Shown one piece after another: positions 13,617 through 27,020 of a stretch of 64,000 nucleotides of DNA. The notes under the pieces were generated by a model. The model searched no databases, was not told the origin of the DNA, and worked only from the letters and a program-made list of their open reading frames with translations. Source of the DNA: Sophora flavescens. Its lineage: Eukaryota > Streptophyta > Magnoliopsida > Fabales > Fabaceae. Positions within the stretch are counted from its first letter, which is position 1. Each line of letters begins with the position of its first letter. A program made the translations under genes and the position numbers. The stretch is from the NCBI GenBank assembly GCA_030762895.1, contig CM061070.1, forward strand, positions 76,495,804-76,559,803, in the 5' to 3' direction.

Positions 13617-16600
13617 TGTAACACCCTGTATTTCACTGTTTTAAATAACATTAATACATATAAATATGTTTATAGGTTTATTAGAGTTTTAGAAAATTAT
13701 TTTAAATAAACGGAGTTTACCACTCAATATTACTTGAATGTAGGAAGCTACGATTAGAATTTAGGTTGGAAAGTCAGGCGAAACCTGGCCCGTGAATTCC
13801 ATTGACAGTATAATTATACTGCTCAAAAGACCTAATTTTAATTCGTGAATGAAATACTTAATATTTTTATTTTATTTCCTACAATTCTGTATTTTTAGAA
13901 TTATTTTAGAAAAAAATAAAATAATATACGTTTTACGGGTGAAATACGTAATCGAGTGAACGACAGAATGGATTTCGGAGTTTCCAAGAGCAGATAAAGA
14001 GTTTATCTTAGGATTTTGAGATGATTCATGGGGATGAATCACACTTTTAAGTCTATAAGATTCTACAAGGTTAAAGTGGCAATTTATGATTTTGCACTTA
14101 AGTCCTTGAACTTTCTCTTAATTGCACTTTGGTCCCTAAGTTAGTTTCTATGATTTTCCAAGTGAATTGGGCTAGAATCCTTGTTCCAAATCCATTAGTG
14201 GACCGTGGCTTTGAGGCCCAAATCCTTGTCCATGAATTTAATTTCATGAAGCCCATTTGAAATCATATAAGTTTCCCATGTCATGTTTAAGCTTTAAGCA
14301 TTTTGGTGGGCCCAAAATAATTAAATCCAAGCCCAAATTTATTAGGCCCATGAACAAGCCCAAGGAAGATTGGGGGCTTCCCTTAAACTTGGATGAGCTA
14401 AGTTTATTCTAGAATTTTCTACAATGTTCTCACATATTCTTCAAGGTTCCACACAATTCTACAATGTTCTCATGTGTTCCAAAACATTCTAGGTTCTTCC
14501 CAAAAAGTCTCAAGGAAATTCAACAAGATAAGTCAAGATGTGAACACATTTAATGTTGCACATGGTCATCATTTCAAACTATTGGCAATTTGCAAAATAG
14601 TCCTTATACTTTTGGAATCTTTGCAAAATGGTCCCTAGGAATTATTTGCACTTTAATCCTTTGAAAAGCCACCTCCTTTATCCTAAATCCTCCAAAAGTG
14701 GCGCAGCCACACTTCTATAAATACCCTCCCTCACATTTCATTTTCTTCCTATTGCCTTTTTGTTTCAAAAACTTATAAGTTCATAAGCCTTTCTAGCATT
14801 ACTTTGTGAAGCAAGTCCTTGGATTTTCACTTGTCTTTGAACTTCAAGAGGTGAATCCTATTCTTCTTCCTTAATCATGTCTATTTTCTTCAATAAGTTT
14901 CTTGATTCAAAGTTTATTTCATATTTGTTCATCACTTTTAAATTTCTAAGTCTAGAACTTTGAAAATTCATAACAAATTCTAGAAAAATCTCATGATGTT
15001 GAAACCACTTTCTATATTCTTGATATCATGCATACTATCTAAATCCAAGAGCATGATGTAATCAAAAATTTCCTTCCTAATAATCTAGGTTTGGCCGAAC
15101 CTATGAAGATATGTTAGATAGGGTTTTGTTCATGTGTTGTCATGTATGATCATGTATTTCATATGACATGTATGTCTACACACTCTAATCCATGTTAGTT
15201 TATTAAAATGAAAATCCTTACTCAAAATCTCTATGTTGGTCGAACCCTAGGTAGATGAAATTTTATGAGTTTTGCTTAAAGTTTCTATCCATGATCTTGG
15301 TTGGTTAAGGACCATTAATCCATGATTTAATCATGATTAGGAATTTTAGTCACCCAAAGCCCTTGAAGTCGTGACCATGTAGTAGGGTTTTGAATGTTTT
15401 TAGTTTTTTTATTTGTAATTATTTGATTGTAATGGTTGAAGGTTGAGTGAGTGCAACGTATACGCGATATCCGGACTTCCGAAGAAATTCACTAATTCAC
15501 AAAGAGACTCTACGAAAGGTAAGGAGGAATACCTGAGGGATATATTCGATGTCTATATGCTATCCTGTGTTTGTTTGTAATTATTCGTCTGTTAGTATTT
15601 ATTTAAGTTGTTTAAGTAATGGTATTTGTATCTGTGTGGTTTTAATTGTGTTTAATTTTTTATCTGTAATTATATTATGCTACTGTGATGCATGATCTGC
15701 CTGGGAATATCTCTGTGATATTATTGTTGGTTGATGTTTGAGAAGCCTAACAGTGGTCAGTGCCCAATTTAATTAATTGGATAAAAGCTTTAACAAGCTT
15801 CCTAAATTATATTCAATGTTTTAACGGAAAAATATTGATATATAATATTAATGGAAATTTTATTTGGGAAAAATAAGGAATTTTGGAAAATATTATTATT
15901 TTAATAATTTATTACTGTAAGAGTGAATTATGAGTCACAATGAGAGCGAAACCGTGAAAATATTTTTGCACTGCTAATTTTTACGTAAGAAATTCTGGAA
16001 TATTATAAAATATTATTTTATGAAATTAATTGGTGAAAATAAGTTAATTATGATTTTAGAAAATTGTTTAAGTGGAAAAAGCTAAATTTTGGGCTTAAAA
16101 AGCTTTAAAAATGATAATTGACGGCAAATTTGGAAAAGTGTAGACGGCAAGTATTTTGAAACGGCAGTGTATATTTTGAGGAAGTTAAAACCTCAAGTGA
16201 TTCATCATTTTTGTGAAAACTAAGTTTTATTATTTAAAGATTTTATTGGTGAATTTCCAATTTTAAAAGATTTTCTGAAAACAAAAATTAATCCAACCGT
16301 GTTGAAAGTGCTGTTGAACTTAGTAACCGAGACGTCGGGGTACTAAGGTTCTTTGTTGTTATGGACTTGGGGTCCTTTGGACTTTGAGGTCCTGTACTGT
16401 ATACGTGGTGTATACCGTATTTAAACATTTAAGATGTTTTTATTACCACGAACCTATGACTGGTGCATCGGTCGAGAGGTGTCGTGATTGAGCACTCGGA
16501 CTGTGAGGTCCTGTGTTGTAATGAAAGTTTTAAAGGTGTTAAAACTATGTGAGTCGTAAGCCATTTTGAGCTTCGACAAAGAAAGTTTGAACACAAAGAA

Positions 16601-17966
16601 AAGAGTTATAAGCAAAAGTGTTTTACATGCATTTGGCAGACGTGCCCGCGGTTCTATGTATCATTTACCTTGCAGCGTCAGGTATTTCATACTGTGTTTT
16701 TCTCATTGTGCCTAGGGTGGACATTGAGACCCCATCTACGTTGCTATCACTGATGCCCTGGGTGTGGACAGTATGCGATGGGTTTTGGCTGTGTGCATGT
16801 GGTTGTGTGCCTGTTTGCCCAGTGTGGCAATGGAGCCTGATCAACTCACCACGTGTTGGGATATCTCATGAGATTAGGGCGAAATTAGATGATGAATATG
16901 AAGTGTTCATGCATAGTTTTTCAAATGATGATGTTTGGGGTGTTAAACCCATTGATATACTATTTGCTTATGAATGCTTGTGTTTGGTAAATGCGTATGT
17001 GTTTATGTGGTGGCTAGTATGTAGTTGTCGAGTAAAATCCATATATTGGTTTCTCACTCTTACATGTTCAGATGGAACCGGATATACCTCTGGTACATTC
17101 GAGGATCCGAACGATCACGTTTGATCGAGCGCAGTTTGGTGGTGCCTGGGAGATTAACCCTGGGGCACTCAACACCACCTATCATGGTCCCAGTAGAGAA
17201 GTAATTGGCACGGTGGAAGAAGGACCGCAGCAAAGGATACATGTTGTGGAGACTGTTGAGGTATCTCTACCTCCAGTATGGCTATACCTACAGTATTTGG
17301 ATGAGCACGGGTTACTTGATCTGCCACCTCAACCGAATCCTCTTCAGATAGTAGGTCCCGAAGTACCTCCTGTTAAGGTAGAGTTGGATGAGGTTGAGGA
17401 GGACCCCGATGAGTACGTTGAGGATGATCTTGAGTTTCACCCTCCTGCTATTGATGATGATGATTCTTCCGACGACATAGTGGGAGCGGAGGCATCTTCA
17501 TCAGATGCATCTGTTGTAGGTGGGTTTGATCATCATGATCTCCCCAATGGTTTTCATTAGCTTGACCAGCTATAGGTGTAGTTCTGGGGTAGCGAGTCTC
17601 ATCAGTTTTTGATCTGGCTACTGAGAGCCATGAGTTTTTGGTATGGTTCTGGACCACTCATTGCTTATATGTATATGTCTTTCTTTTCTTTGTTTAGTTT
17701 GATGGAGAATAGACTATACTTGTGAGGGCTCTTTTGTTATCTCCTATTATAGGTAGGGTGTATTTAAAAGGTGATGCAAATATATAGATATACATATATG
17801 TTTGTTTATGTTTGAAATGGTTCGATGTTAAAGAAAAAAAAAATTCAGCACTATTTTCGTAAAGAAACATTTACTTTAAAGTATATTTTCCGAAAGTAAC
17901 CAGCAGTTAATAAATTAATTTTCCGTGTTTGGGTAACTATGTGATGACCCTAGAAGGGGTGTCACA
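13617..17966 (+). mobile_element. Solo LTR G nested inside solo LTR F
   Basis: It starts TGTAACACCCTG at 13617 and ends GGGGTGTCACA at 17966, with the perfect TSD GTTAT at 13612-13616 and 17967-17971. At 4350 bp it is longer than F (about 2.84 kb) and E (2.81 kb). Part of the excess is an ORF-containing segment around 17072-17560 that the other LTRs lack. A TATA box is at 14716-14723 (TATAAATA). There is no PBS or coding domain of a retroelement inside. Confidence 0.95.
17072..17560 (+). CDS. Unrecognised acidic ORF inside solo LTR G (162 aa)
   Basis: The frame runs from the ATG at 17072 to a TAG at 17558-17560 without interruption. The first half is mixed (GGAWEINPGALNTTYHGPS, then LPPVWLYLQYLDEHG). 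The second half is proline-rich and then strongly acidic (VELDEVEEDPDEYVEDD and a DDDDSSDD run). No retroelement or other domain is recognised. A CAG directly precedes the ATG and could be a splice acceptor. The corresponding position in solo LTRs E and F holds different, shorter frames. It may be a captured host fragment or an LTR-specific accessory ORF; expression is unknown. Confidence 0.4.
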   Translation: MEPDIPLVHSRIRTITFDRAQFGGAWEINPGALNTTYHGPSREVIGTVEEGPQQRIHVVETVEVSLPPVWLYLQYLDEHGLLDLPPQPNPLQIVGPEVPPVKVELDEVEEDPDEYVEDDLEFHPPAIDDDDSSDDIVGAEASSSDASVVGGFDHHDLPNGFH

Positions 17967-20900
17967 GTTATCACCATGTATATATGAATATGTTTTGTGT
18001 AGTGTCGCATATGTGGTCGTCGAGTTAAATCCATATATTCTCACTCTTGCATGTTTTATTTGTGGTCTCATTGCTACTTTTATATCGGGGAGTTCAGATG
18101 AACCGCTCAAGGGATATGACACATACAAGAAGAAGGCTACTTAGTTCGGAGCATACTGATGCTACCTCCTATTATTATAATGTTTGTTAGTTTTGACCAG
18201 CTTAGGTCTTATTTAATGTAATGTGTTGTCATTCAATAATGAGCTTTACTTATAAAGATTTAGGTGTGAAGACGATACGAGGCAGGATGGTTGTATGACT
18301 TATATGTATGTTCATATATTTAAGTGTGGTCTTGATTATGTTGTTGTTATGGTGTTGTAAAGAAAAAATTTTATCACCGTGTTTTTCGAGGAATAAATGT
18401 TAAGAAAATATTATTTTACGAAAGCAACCAGCAAACAGAATTTTTTATTTATTTTCGTATGTGTTACAAAGTAATGCCCAAGGAGGATGTTACAATATCC
18501 GAGCTCCCAAAATAGTTGTAATTAGCCCGGCCTTTCCTAGACCCCATTCATTTCACCCAAAGGTGAAATGTATCTCATAACAAGGATACCTGCCAAGCTA
18601 CCATGCATAAAACCCTTAGGCACATTTGCCACAGAAAATGCAAAATGCATGTAAAACATTTTGTTCACGTAATTTTCTTTGTGTTCATTCTTTCCTTGTC
18701 GAGGCTCAAAGGCTCACGACTAAGCCAAGTTTTAAACATTTAAGTTAAACAACCATTCCAATAAAAAGGACTCCAAGTCCAAACCAATCAAACAGACTCC
18801 AAGTCAAAAATGTGTAAATCATGAAATCTAGACCCATGCACCAGATTTAGATTCGTAGATTTTGGCGCACAAAAATCAATATATATTTTTACAGGACATC
18901 TAGTGCATAACTTCACTTTTCGGACCCCGGGTCCATATCATAGAACTCTAGACCCGATGTCTCGGTTGCTAGGTTCATTTAAACCATTTTCATTCTGTGA
19001 AATACAAAACAAAATCAAAGTTTCCTCAACCTATCCAAGTCGATGGAAATAACTCGATGTTTACCGAAAATCATTTTACGTTAGAAATTCGTTTTGTAAA
19101 ATTAACAAAATTCCTGAAAAACTTATTTTTGTCCAAAAAACAATAATTTGAACTGTAAAACCTTATTTGAGACAATTTCTCTATAATACCCTCTTTAGAA
19201 ACACTTTGGTAAATATTGACGGAATTGTCCATCGTTGGCTGTTTGAAGACGCATTTAGGTAAAAAAAAAAAAAGGACTTTTGTCATAAATTAATTTTTCC
19301 AACACTGTAATAAAATTAATTTCGAAAATTTTTCTCTTAAAATATTATTTTCTAATATTTATAATTTAATCAAGTGAAAATTAGCAGTGCTAAAATATTT
19401 TTACGGTTACGTCCTCACTGTGGCTCATAAAACGCTCTTTTGCTGTTAAATGATTAAAATAATAATATTTTTCACTTTTTTCCATTTTTCACCAAATAAA
19501 TAATTAAGTAATATTACATTACTATTTCCATTGAATTAAACTTATTAATTCACTAAAAAGGCTTTTACTGCTTTTAACTTGTATTTAATTGAGCTCTGAC
19601 CACTGTCAGGCTTTCCAATCAACAATCCATATCAAATGATAATATCATGCTAAGATTACATCAATTAGAAATTAAACAACGTAGTCAAATAAAACGAATA
19701 ATTAAATGCAAACAGCACAAATAATTAACAACAAATGATAACTTAAGCAAGTAATGCTAAATTAACAACAAATGATAACTTAAGCAAGCAATGCTAACTA
19801 ATTGAAATTCTATATAGACTCAATAACTAACACAATCAATAACAATTACACATGGCTATCAGAAAAATCCATCAGGTACTCCCCTTACCTGAAATCAGAA
19901 TATCTCAGAGAAACAATTCATCGAAAATCCAAACGATGCTGATAACGCGCGTAGCCGTTAACTTAGCTTATCCTTCATTAAACATAACAATCAATCAACA
20001 AACAAACAACTAAATCAAGCCTAAAATACTAAATGTTGGTTTCGGCCAAGGGCTGTGTTTGGGGTTTAAAATCCTTAAAATTTCTAAACTCTTGGATTAG
20101 TGATTTATAATCACTTAAAACCCTAAATCAATGATCATGGCATAAAGATTGAATTTAAATCTTCCAATATCTCAACTAATGATTTTTGGACATGACCAAT
20201 AAAATGATTTAGAGTCCTAAATTTAACTCAAAAAACAAAGATCCAATACCTATATAACTTATAAGATTGAATCATGTAAAGAATATGAACAAAATTCTCC
20301 CCCCACAAAACCCTAGGTTCGGCCTCCTTAGGTTAATTAGGTTCTAAATTTTTGTTGGATGCAAGGTTATAGATCTAGAATATATAGGTAATAATAGGAT
20401 CATAGAAATTGGTTTCATGCTCATTGGATTTTCCTATGATTTTCTATGAATTTTTGAATCTAGAAACCCTAAAATGCATCATATTGAAAAAGACTTCAAA
20501 ATGAAAAATTCAATGAAGAACATGATGCCTAAATAAGGATGATGAGAATGGTTTACCTCTTGGAATCAAGAATTTGGCAAGAAATCTAACACTTCCTTCA
20601 CAAAATGAGCTATGGAAAACTCACACTTTAATGGAGAAAAAAAAGAGAGCAAACTCTTGGAAAAGATGAAGTGCTCCTTAAATAGGTGTGAAGTTTGGCC
20701 TCTTGGAAGCCTTGGGGCCGTGAGTTTCAAGGGCAAAATGGTCAATATGACAAAAATCCAAGGACAAAGTTGTAATCTTGCCTTAGGTTAATTTGTAATT
20801 AAAATCAACCGTAAGGGAATAATGGTCATTTCCCCTAAAAAGTAATCATTACACTTGATAGTCATCTTGTGACTCATCCATGGTGACTCAACATGATCTG

Positions 20901-22189
20901 ACATCCTATTTATCCGTTAGCGGGTCTCGCAAATCCCGTTTTCAGCTCCATCGTTTACCCGATTTCGTATAACGCCCGCATAATATATATTATTTCACTT
21001 TTTAAGTGAAAATTTTTAAAATAGCCAAAGAAGTGGGAAACTTCATAAAAACCTTAAGTGTTTCATTCACGAGTCAAAACTAGGTCATTTGAGCAGTAAA
21101 ATCTCACTGTCAACGAAAACGCTGACCGGGATCCGTCTGAATTTTCGACCCAAAATGGAATCGTAGCTCTCCACGGTAAAGTAGAGTATGAATATGACCT
21201 TGGTTTAACCAAAATCATTTTCTAGGTTTAAAAATAAAATTATAAACGTTTCTGTTTATTTTATTGATATAAAAATAGTAAACAGTGAAGAACCGGGTGT
21301 TTTAATACTACCCCACTTAAAAGAATATCGTCCTCAAAATTCGTGACTCAAAACTAGACAGGATTTCCTTAATCCCAAGGTCTAACTTTCACAAGAAGGT
21401 AAGTAATCATAGAAGAACTTTGTTAATCTAAAAAGGTCACTGGAATGTCCAATATGCAAAAAGATTCTTTAATAGGTTCGTGAGTGTAAAACTGCATAGC
21501 TAATACATATTTACAACCATGACTCTAATAAAGTTCCTTCTTTCACGAGAACTCCTAGTGGATTAGGAACTCACAAAACGACTAGTTCCCACTCTGAAGA
21601 GAATTTATTCTTTGAATAAGGGATTTATAAAACAATGATAAAAAAAATAACAATAGTCCGATCAAAATTCAGACTGAATCACCCCTACCAAAAGTAAAAG
21701 TGACCAGACTGAGTCTCATCTAGAAAATTCTTTCATCACGAAAGTATCTATCCCGAACAATAACAGGACAGTTCCAAACAAAATCTCCACGATAAACGAC
21801 ACAACCTTTGAAATTTGAAAACAAATCTACTATCAAAGAAATGATCTGATCTCAAAAATCCATTCTGATCACATCAATGAAAACAAAAAGGATTGGAATG
21901 AATTTCCTTCAAGAAACCTTCATTCTCATAAAGTCATGGATACTATATATTACTGACGTCAACTGAAAGACTAACAACATAAAAGACTTTGAAGAGTCAA
22001 ATACTCAAGAATACTTACATATGATCCTATTTAGATCTTATTACAAACTTAACATTTACTAATCATTAAATCACGAATCGTACATATATTATTCCTATGC
22101 GTAACTACATCTTGGTTCCTGATCCCGTTGCTGACGTGAATCTTCACTATCTTTTATAAAACCCCTAAGTCGTGAAGCTTCAACCTTGT

Positions 22190-23161
22190 TCTCGGTGTAA
22201 ACCTTCTGCCCTTATTGCCCGTTTCTCTTTTGCCACCTTTTTAGCAGCTCGCACTTTGTTTCTATCTGCTTCAGATTTCTTTACATTACAAACTCTTGCA
22301 CTATGCCCGATATTTCCACATTGATAACATAGAATCCCTTCAAATGGACAAGCATCTGCTAAGTGGTCTTGCTTTCCACACTTTGAGAATTGACGAACGG
22401 AGTCTCGGTTCTTCTTCCCATCATATGGTTTGTTTTGATTTTGTTTCCCCTTCTGGTTCTAGTATTTGTTCCTGAATCGAGATGATCCTCTGGTGTTACT
22501 ATAGTTGTCCTTCCCTTTCTTCATCAATTCCACCTTACGACATTTCTTAACCAACGCTTGAAAATTGCGAATCTCCAACGGTAATACAGATTTCTTGATA
22601 CCATATCGTAAACCTCCTTCAAAACGTTCACACTTCCATCCCTCATTTGGCTGAACTTGGAAGAAACGAAAATATTTGGCTAGTGATTCAAACTTCGCCG
22701 CGTATTCCCCAACATATAGATCTCTTTGTTGCAAATGTAGAAATTCTCGTTCCTTCTCAATCCTAGAACTTTATGGGAAATACTGGTTCAGAAATGCGTT
22801 TCGAAACACATCCCAAGTAATTTCTTGCTTATCAGCTTCCAGAAGTTGTTTTAGTTCCCTTCCACCAATACTCTGCATCTCCTAAGAGCAAGAATGTAGC
22901 ATATTGAACTTTTACTCCTCCAGGGCTATGGATAAGCTCGAAAATCTTCTCCTACTCTTGTATCCATAGATCAGCCTTCTAAGGATCAGAATCCCCACAA
23001 AACTGTGGTGGATCTTGATGTCGAAAAGCAGTTAGATCTTTGCCTTCAGCCGCTTGCTGAGTCTGAGCAGCTATAGCAGCTGTCTGCATAGCAATAGCAG
23101 CCGCAATGTTATCCATTGCTTGTGTTGTATCATCCACTCCACCTTCTGGTTCTGGTTCCAT
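22190..23161 (-). pseudogene. gag remnant of element B
   Basis: The minus-strand start MEPEPEGG (ATG at 23159-23161) leads into an Ala/Gln-rich segment and AFRHQDPPQFCGDSDP, then a stop at 22979-22981. A second stop follows shortly after. A later piece (22734-22459) carries the capsid-like VGEYAAKFESLAKYFRFF segment. A zinc knuckle (CYQCGNIGHSARVC) lies around 22300-22345. Order and motifs parallel the gag of element A. No protease follows, so everything downstream of the knuckle up to the polypurine tract has been lost. Confidence 0.85.
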
Positions 23162-23433
23162 AACTGACCTATAAGACAAAATCAGTCAGTCCACAACCAG
23201 AACTGAAACGTATCCTTATGTGTCTAAAACACATTACTTCTAAGAAGTAATTCAGTCAATACACCATCTATTGTTCATAGATTCTTACAAGGTCTAGACT
23301 ACCTCAAAACACAACTACTTGTGTGCCAACACACATTATTTAAACAAGGAAACAATTCAAGCAAGGTCCTACCAGAGATCCCACAAGAAAAACATAACAG
23401 ACCTATTCCCCAAGGTTCCCGAAAGACTCGACC

Positions 23434-23446
23434 AGCTCTCATACCA
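23434..23446 (-). other. Degenerate primer-binding site of element B
   Basis: The minus strand reads TGGTATGAGAGCT, one base off the initiator-Met primer site, immediately inside the 5' LTR. Its position fixes element orientation. Confidence 0.75.
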
Positions 23447-23449
23447 CTC

Positions 23450-26400
23450 TTTAGCACCCTCCTTCGGCATTACTATACTAACACGTGAGGAAATAAATTA
23501 GAAATACTTTTGCTGGGTGCTTTTGGAAAAATTTGATTTACTTGGAGTCAGAAAATCTGGGTGTAAAACAATTTCCTTTGAATAGGGTAGCACGTAACGT
23601 ACTTATCTCAATAGTAAAAATAAAACATATTATTCACAACAGAATTTTAAACCATGTAAAGGTTTTCGAAATACCTACACAAACTTTCTCAAATCACACT
23701 ATCCCAAAGAAATCCTAAGTTGATCGCTCTACAAGACACTCAATGATAAAAACTCATGATCATCCCTATGATCACACACCTCTTTTCGCAATCCAGACTT
23801 AAGTCTCCAACTGACTTAAGGAACTCTTCTGCAATATCTGCATTCTTGTACCAAGGTACGATAGCAAAGACAGAAGAACCTGTATATGCAAGGGTGAGTT
23901 CCAATATATGGATTTTAAAACGACAACCACATGTACGACTCTCAATTACCACTTAATCAGAAATATTTAAGACAACAATATATTTAAATATATCTCAAAG
24001 GGTTTCATACCCGTCAGTCGTAACCGCTTTAAAAACCAGGACACTTCAATATTCATCAACTAACTTTGAGACCTAATCTCCGGAGCTCCAACCAACCAAT
24101 AGATGAGTTGATCAAGCTCTCATTGCTGAATAAGGCAGAATATAAACATTACCATATATGGCAAGTTTCAAATAATTTGTCCTGTCAAGGTTCCGAGTTC
24201 CAACTATTTAAGTACATAACTCGGTAGGATACCAGCTCCAACCATCATCGTAAGTAGTTCACAAGAACATCCAACAATAGTCGTAATTAACTCGGTCTAT
24301 AACATGGATACCTACCAAGGTACCATGCATAAAACCTTTAGGCATATTTGCCACAGAAAATGCAAAATGCATGTAAAACGTTTTATTCACGTAATTTTCT
24401 TTTCATTCTTTCCTTGTCAAGGCTCAAAGGCTCACGACTAAACCAAGGTTTAAACATTTAAGTTAAACAACCATTCCAATAAAAAGGACTCCAAGTCCAA
24501 ACCAATCAAATAGACTCCCAAGTCAAAAATGTGTAAATCATGAAATCTAGACCTGTGCACCAGATTTAGATTCGTAGATTTTGGAGCACAAAAATCAATA
24601 TAGATTTTTATAGGACATCTAGTCCATAACTTCATTTTTCGGACCCCGGGTCCATATCATAGAACTCTAGACCCGATGTCTCGGTTGCTAGGTTCGTTTA
24701 AACCATTTTCATTTTGTGAAATACAAAACAAAATCAAAGTTTCCTCAACCTATACAAGTTGATGGAAATAACTCGATGTTTACCGAAAATCCTTTTACGT
24801 TGAAAATTCGTTTTGTAAACTTAACAAAATTCCTTAAAACTTATTTTTGTCCAAAAATCAATAATTTGAACTGTAAAACCTTATTTGAGACAAATTCTCA
24901 ATAATACCCTCTTTAGAAACACTTTGGTAAATATTGACGGAATTGTCCATCGTTTTCTGTTTAAAAACGCATTTAGGTAAAAAAAGGACTTTTGTCGTAA
25001 ATTAATTTTTCCAACACGGTAATAAAATTATTTTCGACAACTTTTTGCTTAAAATATTATTTTCTAATATTTATAATTTAATCTGGTAAAAATTAGCAGT
25101 GCTAAAATATTTTCACGGTTACGTCCTCACTGTGGCTCATAAAACGCTCTTTCGCTGTTAAATTATTAAAATAATAATATTATTCTCTTTTTCCCATTTT
25201 TCACCAAATAAATAATTAAGTAATATTACATTACTATTTCCATTGAATTAAACAAATTAATTCACTAAAAAGGCTTTTACTGCTTTTAACTTGTATTTAA
25301 TTGAGCTTTGACCACTGTCAGGCTTTCCAATCCACAATCCACATCAAATAATAATATCATACTAAGATTAAATCAATTAGAAATTAAATCACATAGTCAA
25401 ATAAAACGAATAATTAAATTCAAACAGAGCAAATAATTAACAACAAATGATAACTTAAGCAAGTAATGTTAAATTAACAACAAATGATAACTTAAGCAAG
25501 CAATGCTAACTAATTGAAATTCTATATTGACTCAATAACTAACACAATCAATAACAATTACACGTGGCTATCGGAAAAATCTATCAGGTACTCCCCTTAC
25601 CTGAAATCAGAATATCTCCGAGAAACAATTCGTCGGAAATCCAAACGATGCTGATAACGCGCGTAGCCGCTAACTTAGTTTATCCTTCATTAAACATAAC
25701 AATCAATCAACAAACAAACAACTAAATCAAGACTAAAATCCAACATGTTGGTTTCGGACAAGGGCTGTGTTTGGGGTTTAAAATCCTTAAATTTCTAAAC
25801 TCTTGGATTAGTGATTTATAATCACTTAAAACCCTAAATCAATGATCATGGCATAAAGATTGAATTTAAATCTTCCAATATCTCAACTAATAATTTTTGG
25901 ACATGACCAATAAAATGGTTTAGAGTCCTAAATTTAACTCAAAAAACATAGATCCAATACCTATATAACTTATAAGATTGAATCATGTAAAGAAAATGAA
26001 CAAAATTCCCCCCCCCACAAAACCCTAGGTTCGGCCTCCTTAGGTTAGATAGGTTCGAAATTTTTGTTGGATGCAAGGTTATAGATCAAGAATATAGAGG
26101 TAATAATAGGATTATAGAAATTGGTTTCATGCTCATTGGATTTTCCTATGATTTTCTATGAATTTTTGAATCTAGAAACCCTAAAATGCATCATATTGAA
26201 AAAGACTTCAAAATGAAAAATTCAATGAAGAACATGATGCTAAATAAGGATGATGAGAATGGTTTACCTATTGGAATCAAGAATTTGGCAAGAAATCTAA
26301 AACTTCCTTCACAAAATGAGCTACGGAAACCTAACACTTTAATGGAGAAAAAAAAGAGAGCAAACTCTTAGAGAAGATGAAGTGCTCCTTAAATAGGAGT

Positions 26401-27015
26401 GAAGTTGGGCCTCTTGGAAGCCTTGGGGCCATGAGTTTCAAGGGCAAAAGGGTCAATATGCCAAAAATCCAAGGACAAAGGTGTAACCTTGCTTTAGGTT
26501 AATTTGTAATTAAAATCAACCATAGGGGCATAATGGTCATTTCCCCTAAAAAGTAATCATTACACTTGATAGTCATCTTGTGACTCATCCATGGTGACTC
26601 AGCATGATCTGACATCCTATTTATCCGTTAGTGGGTCCCGCAAATCCCGTTTTCAGCTCCATCGTTTACCCGATTTCGTGTAACGCCCGCATAATATATA
26701 CTATTTCACTTTTTAAGTGAAAAATTTTAAAATAGCCAAATAAGTGAGAAACTTCATAAAAACCTTAAGTGTTTCATTTACGAGTCAAAATTAGGTCATT
26801 TGAGCAGTAAAATCTCACTGTTAGCGAAAACGCAGACCGGGTTCCGTCTGAATTTTCGACCCAAAATGGAATTGTAGCTCTCCACAGTAAATTAGAGTAT
26901 GAATATGACCTTGGTTTAACCAAAATCATTTTCTTGGTTTAAAAATAAAATTATAAACGTTTCTGTTTATTTTACTGATATAAATATAGTAAACAGTGAA
27001 AAACCAGGTGTTACA
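23450..27015 (-). repeat. 5' LTR of element B (about 3.57 kb)
   Basis: It ends ...CCAGGTGTTACA at 27015, followed directly by the TSD TAATT. The inner end (about 23450) reads TTTAGCACCC where its partner has TGTAGCACCC. It aligns with the 3' LTR over its whole length with scattered substitutions and small indels, so the insertion is not very recent. It carries the same duplicated AATTAACAACAAATGATAAC segment (25434-25510) as the partner, so that duplication predates insertion. Confidence 0.92.
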
Positions 27016-27020
27016 TAATT

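Larger units (their letters stand above)
11296..18494 (+). mobile_element. Solo LTR F inserted in the 3' LTR of element B
   Basis: It begins TGTAACACCCCAA at 11296 and ends GAGGATGTTACA at 18494, flanked by the perfect TSD ATATC (11291-11295 and 18495-18499). No PBS, gag or pol is present, so it is a solo LTR, the usual product of LTR-LTR recombination. Net length without nested G is about 2.84 kb. The end motif (GTAATGCCCAAGG) is the complement of the start of LTR B, so F belongs to the same or a sister family in opposite orientation. A TATA box (TATAAAAGCC, 11911) marks the U3/R promoter. Confidence 0.95.
10428..21304 (-). repeat. 3' LTR of element B, split by solo LTR F
   Basis: It starts TGTAGCACCCCCC at 10428 and ends at about 21304 (GGGTGTTTTA, a mutated terminus). 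Sequence on both sides of the insertion aligns by eye with the 5' LTR at 23450-27015. The part before the insertion (10428-11295) matches from 23450. The part after (18500-21304) continues the same alignment, including a tandem 46-bp duplication at about 19726-19800. Minus-strand purine-rich sequence (AAGTGGGGTAGTAT, ending near 21305) is the expected polypurine tract just inside it. Confidence 0.9.
10428..27015 (-). mobile_element. Element B: gypsy LTR retrotransposon lacking pol, containing nested solo LTRs
   Basis: The whole element is bracketed by the perfect TSD TAATT (10423-10427 and 27016-27020). Minus-strand order: 5' LTR (27015-23450), PBS, gag remnants, purine-rich tract, 3' LTR (21304-10428). 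The internal region is only about 2.1 kb (21305-23449) and holds no protease, RT or integrase, so it is internally deleted or a non-autonomous form. Removing the 7.2-kb insertion in the 3' LTR gives an original size near 9.4 kb. Its gag resembles that of element A, so the two are related families. Confidence 0.93.

Noticed and set aside
16618..17124. 168-codon ORF in solo LTR G
   Set aside because: It overlaps the acidic ORF in another frame, is Cys/Trp-rich low-quality sequence, and the homologous stretch in LTR E is shifted and closed, so it is treated as chance.
19726..19800. Tandem 46-bp repeat as a separate element
   Set aside because: The same duplication is in both LTRs of element B, so it is part of the LTR and predates insertion.
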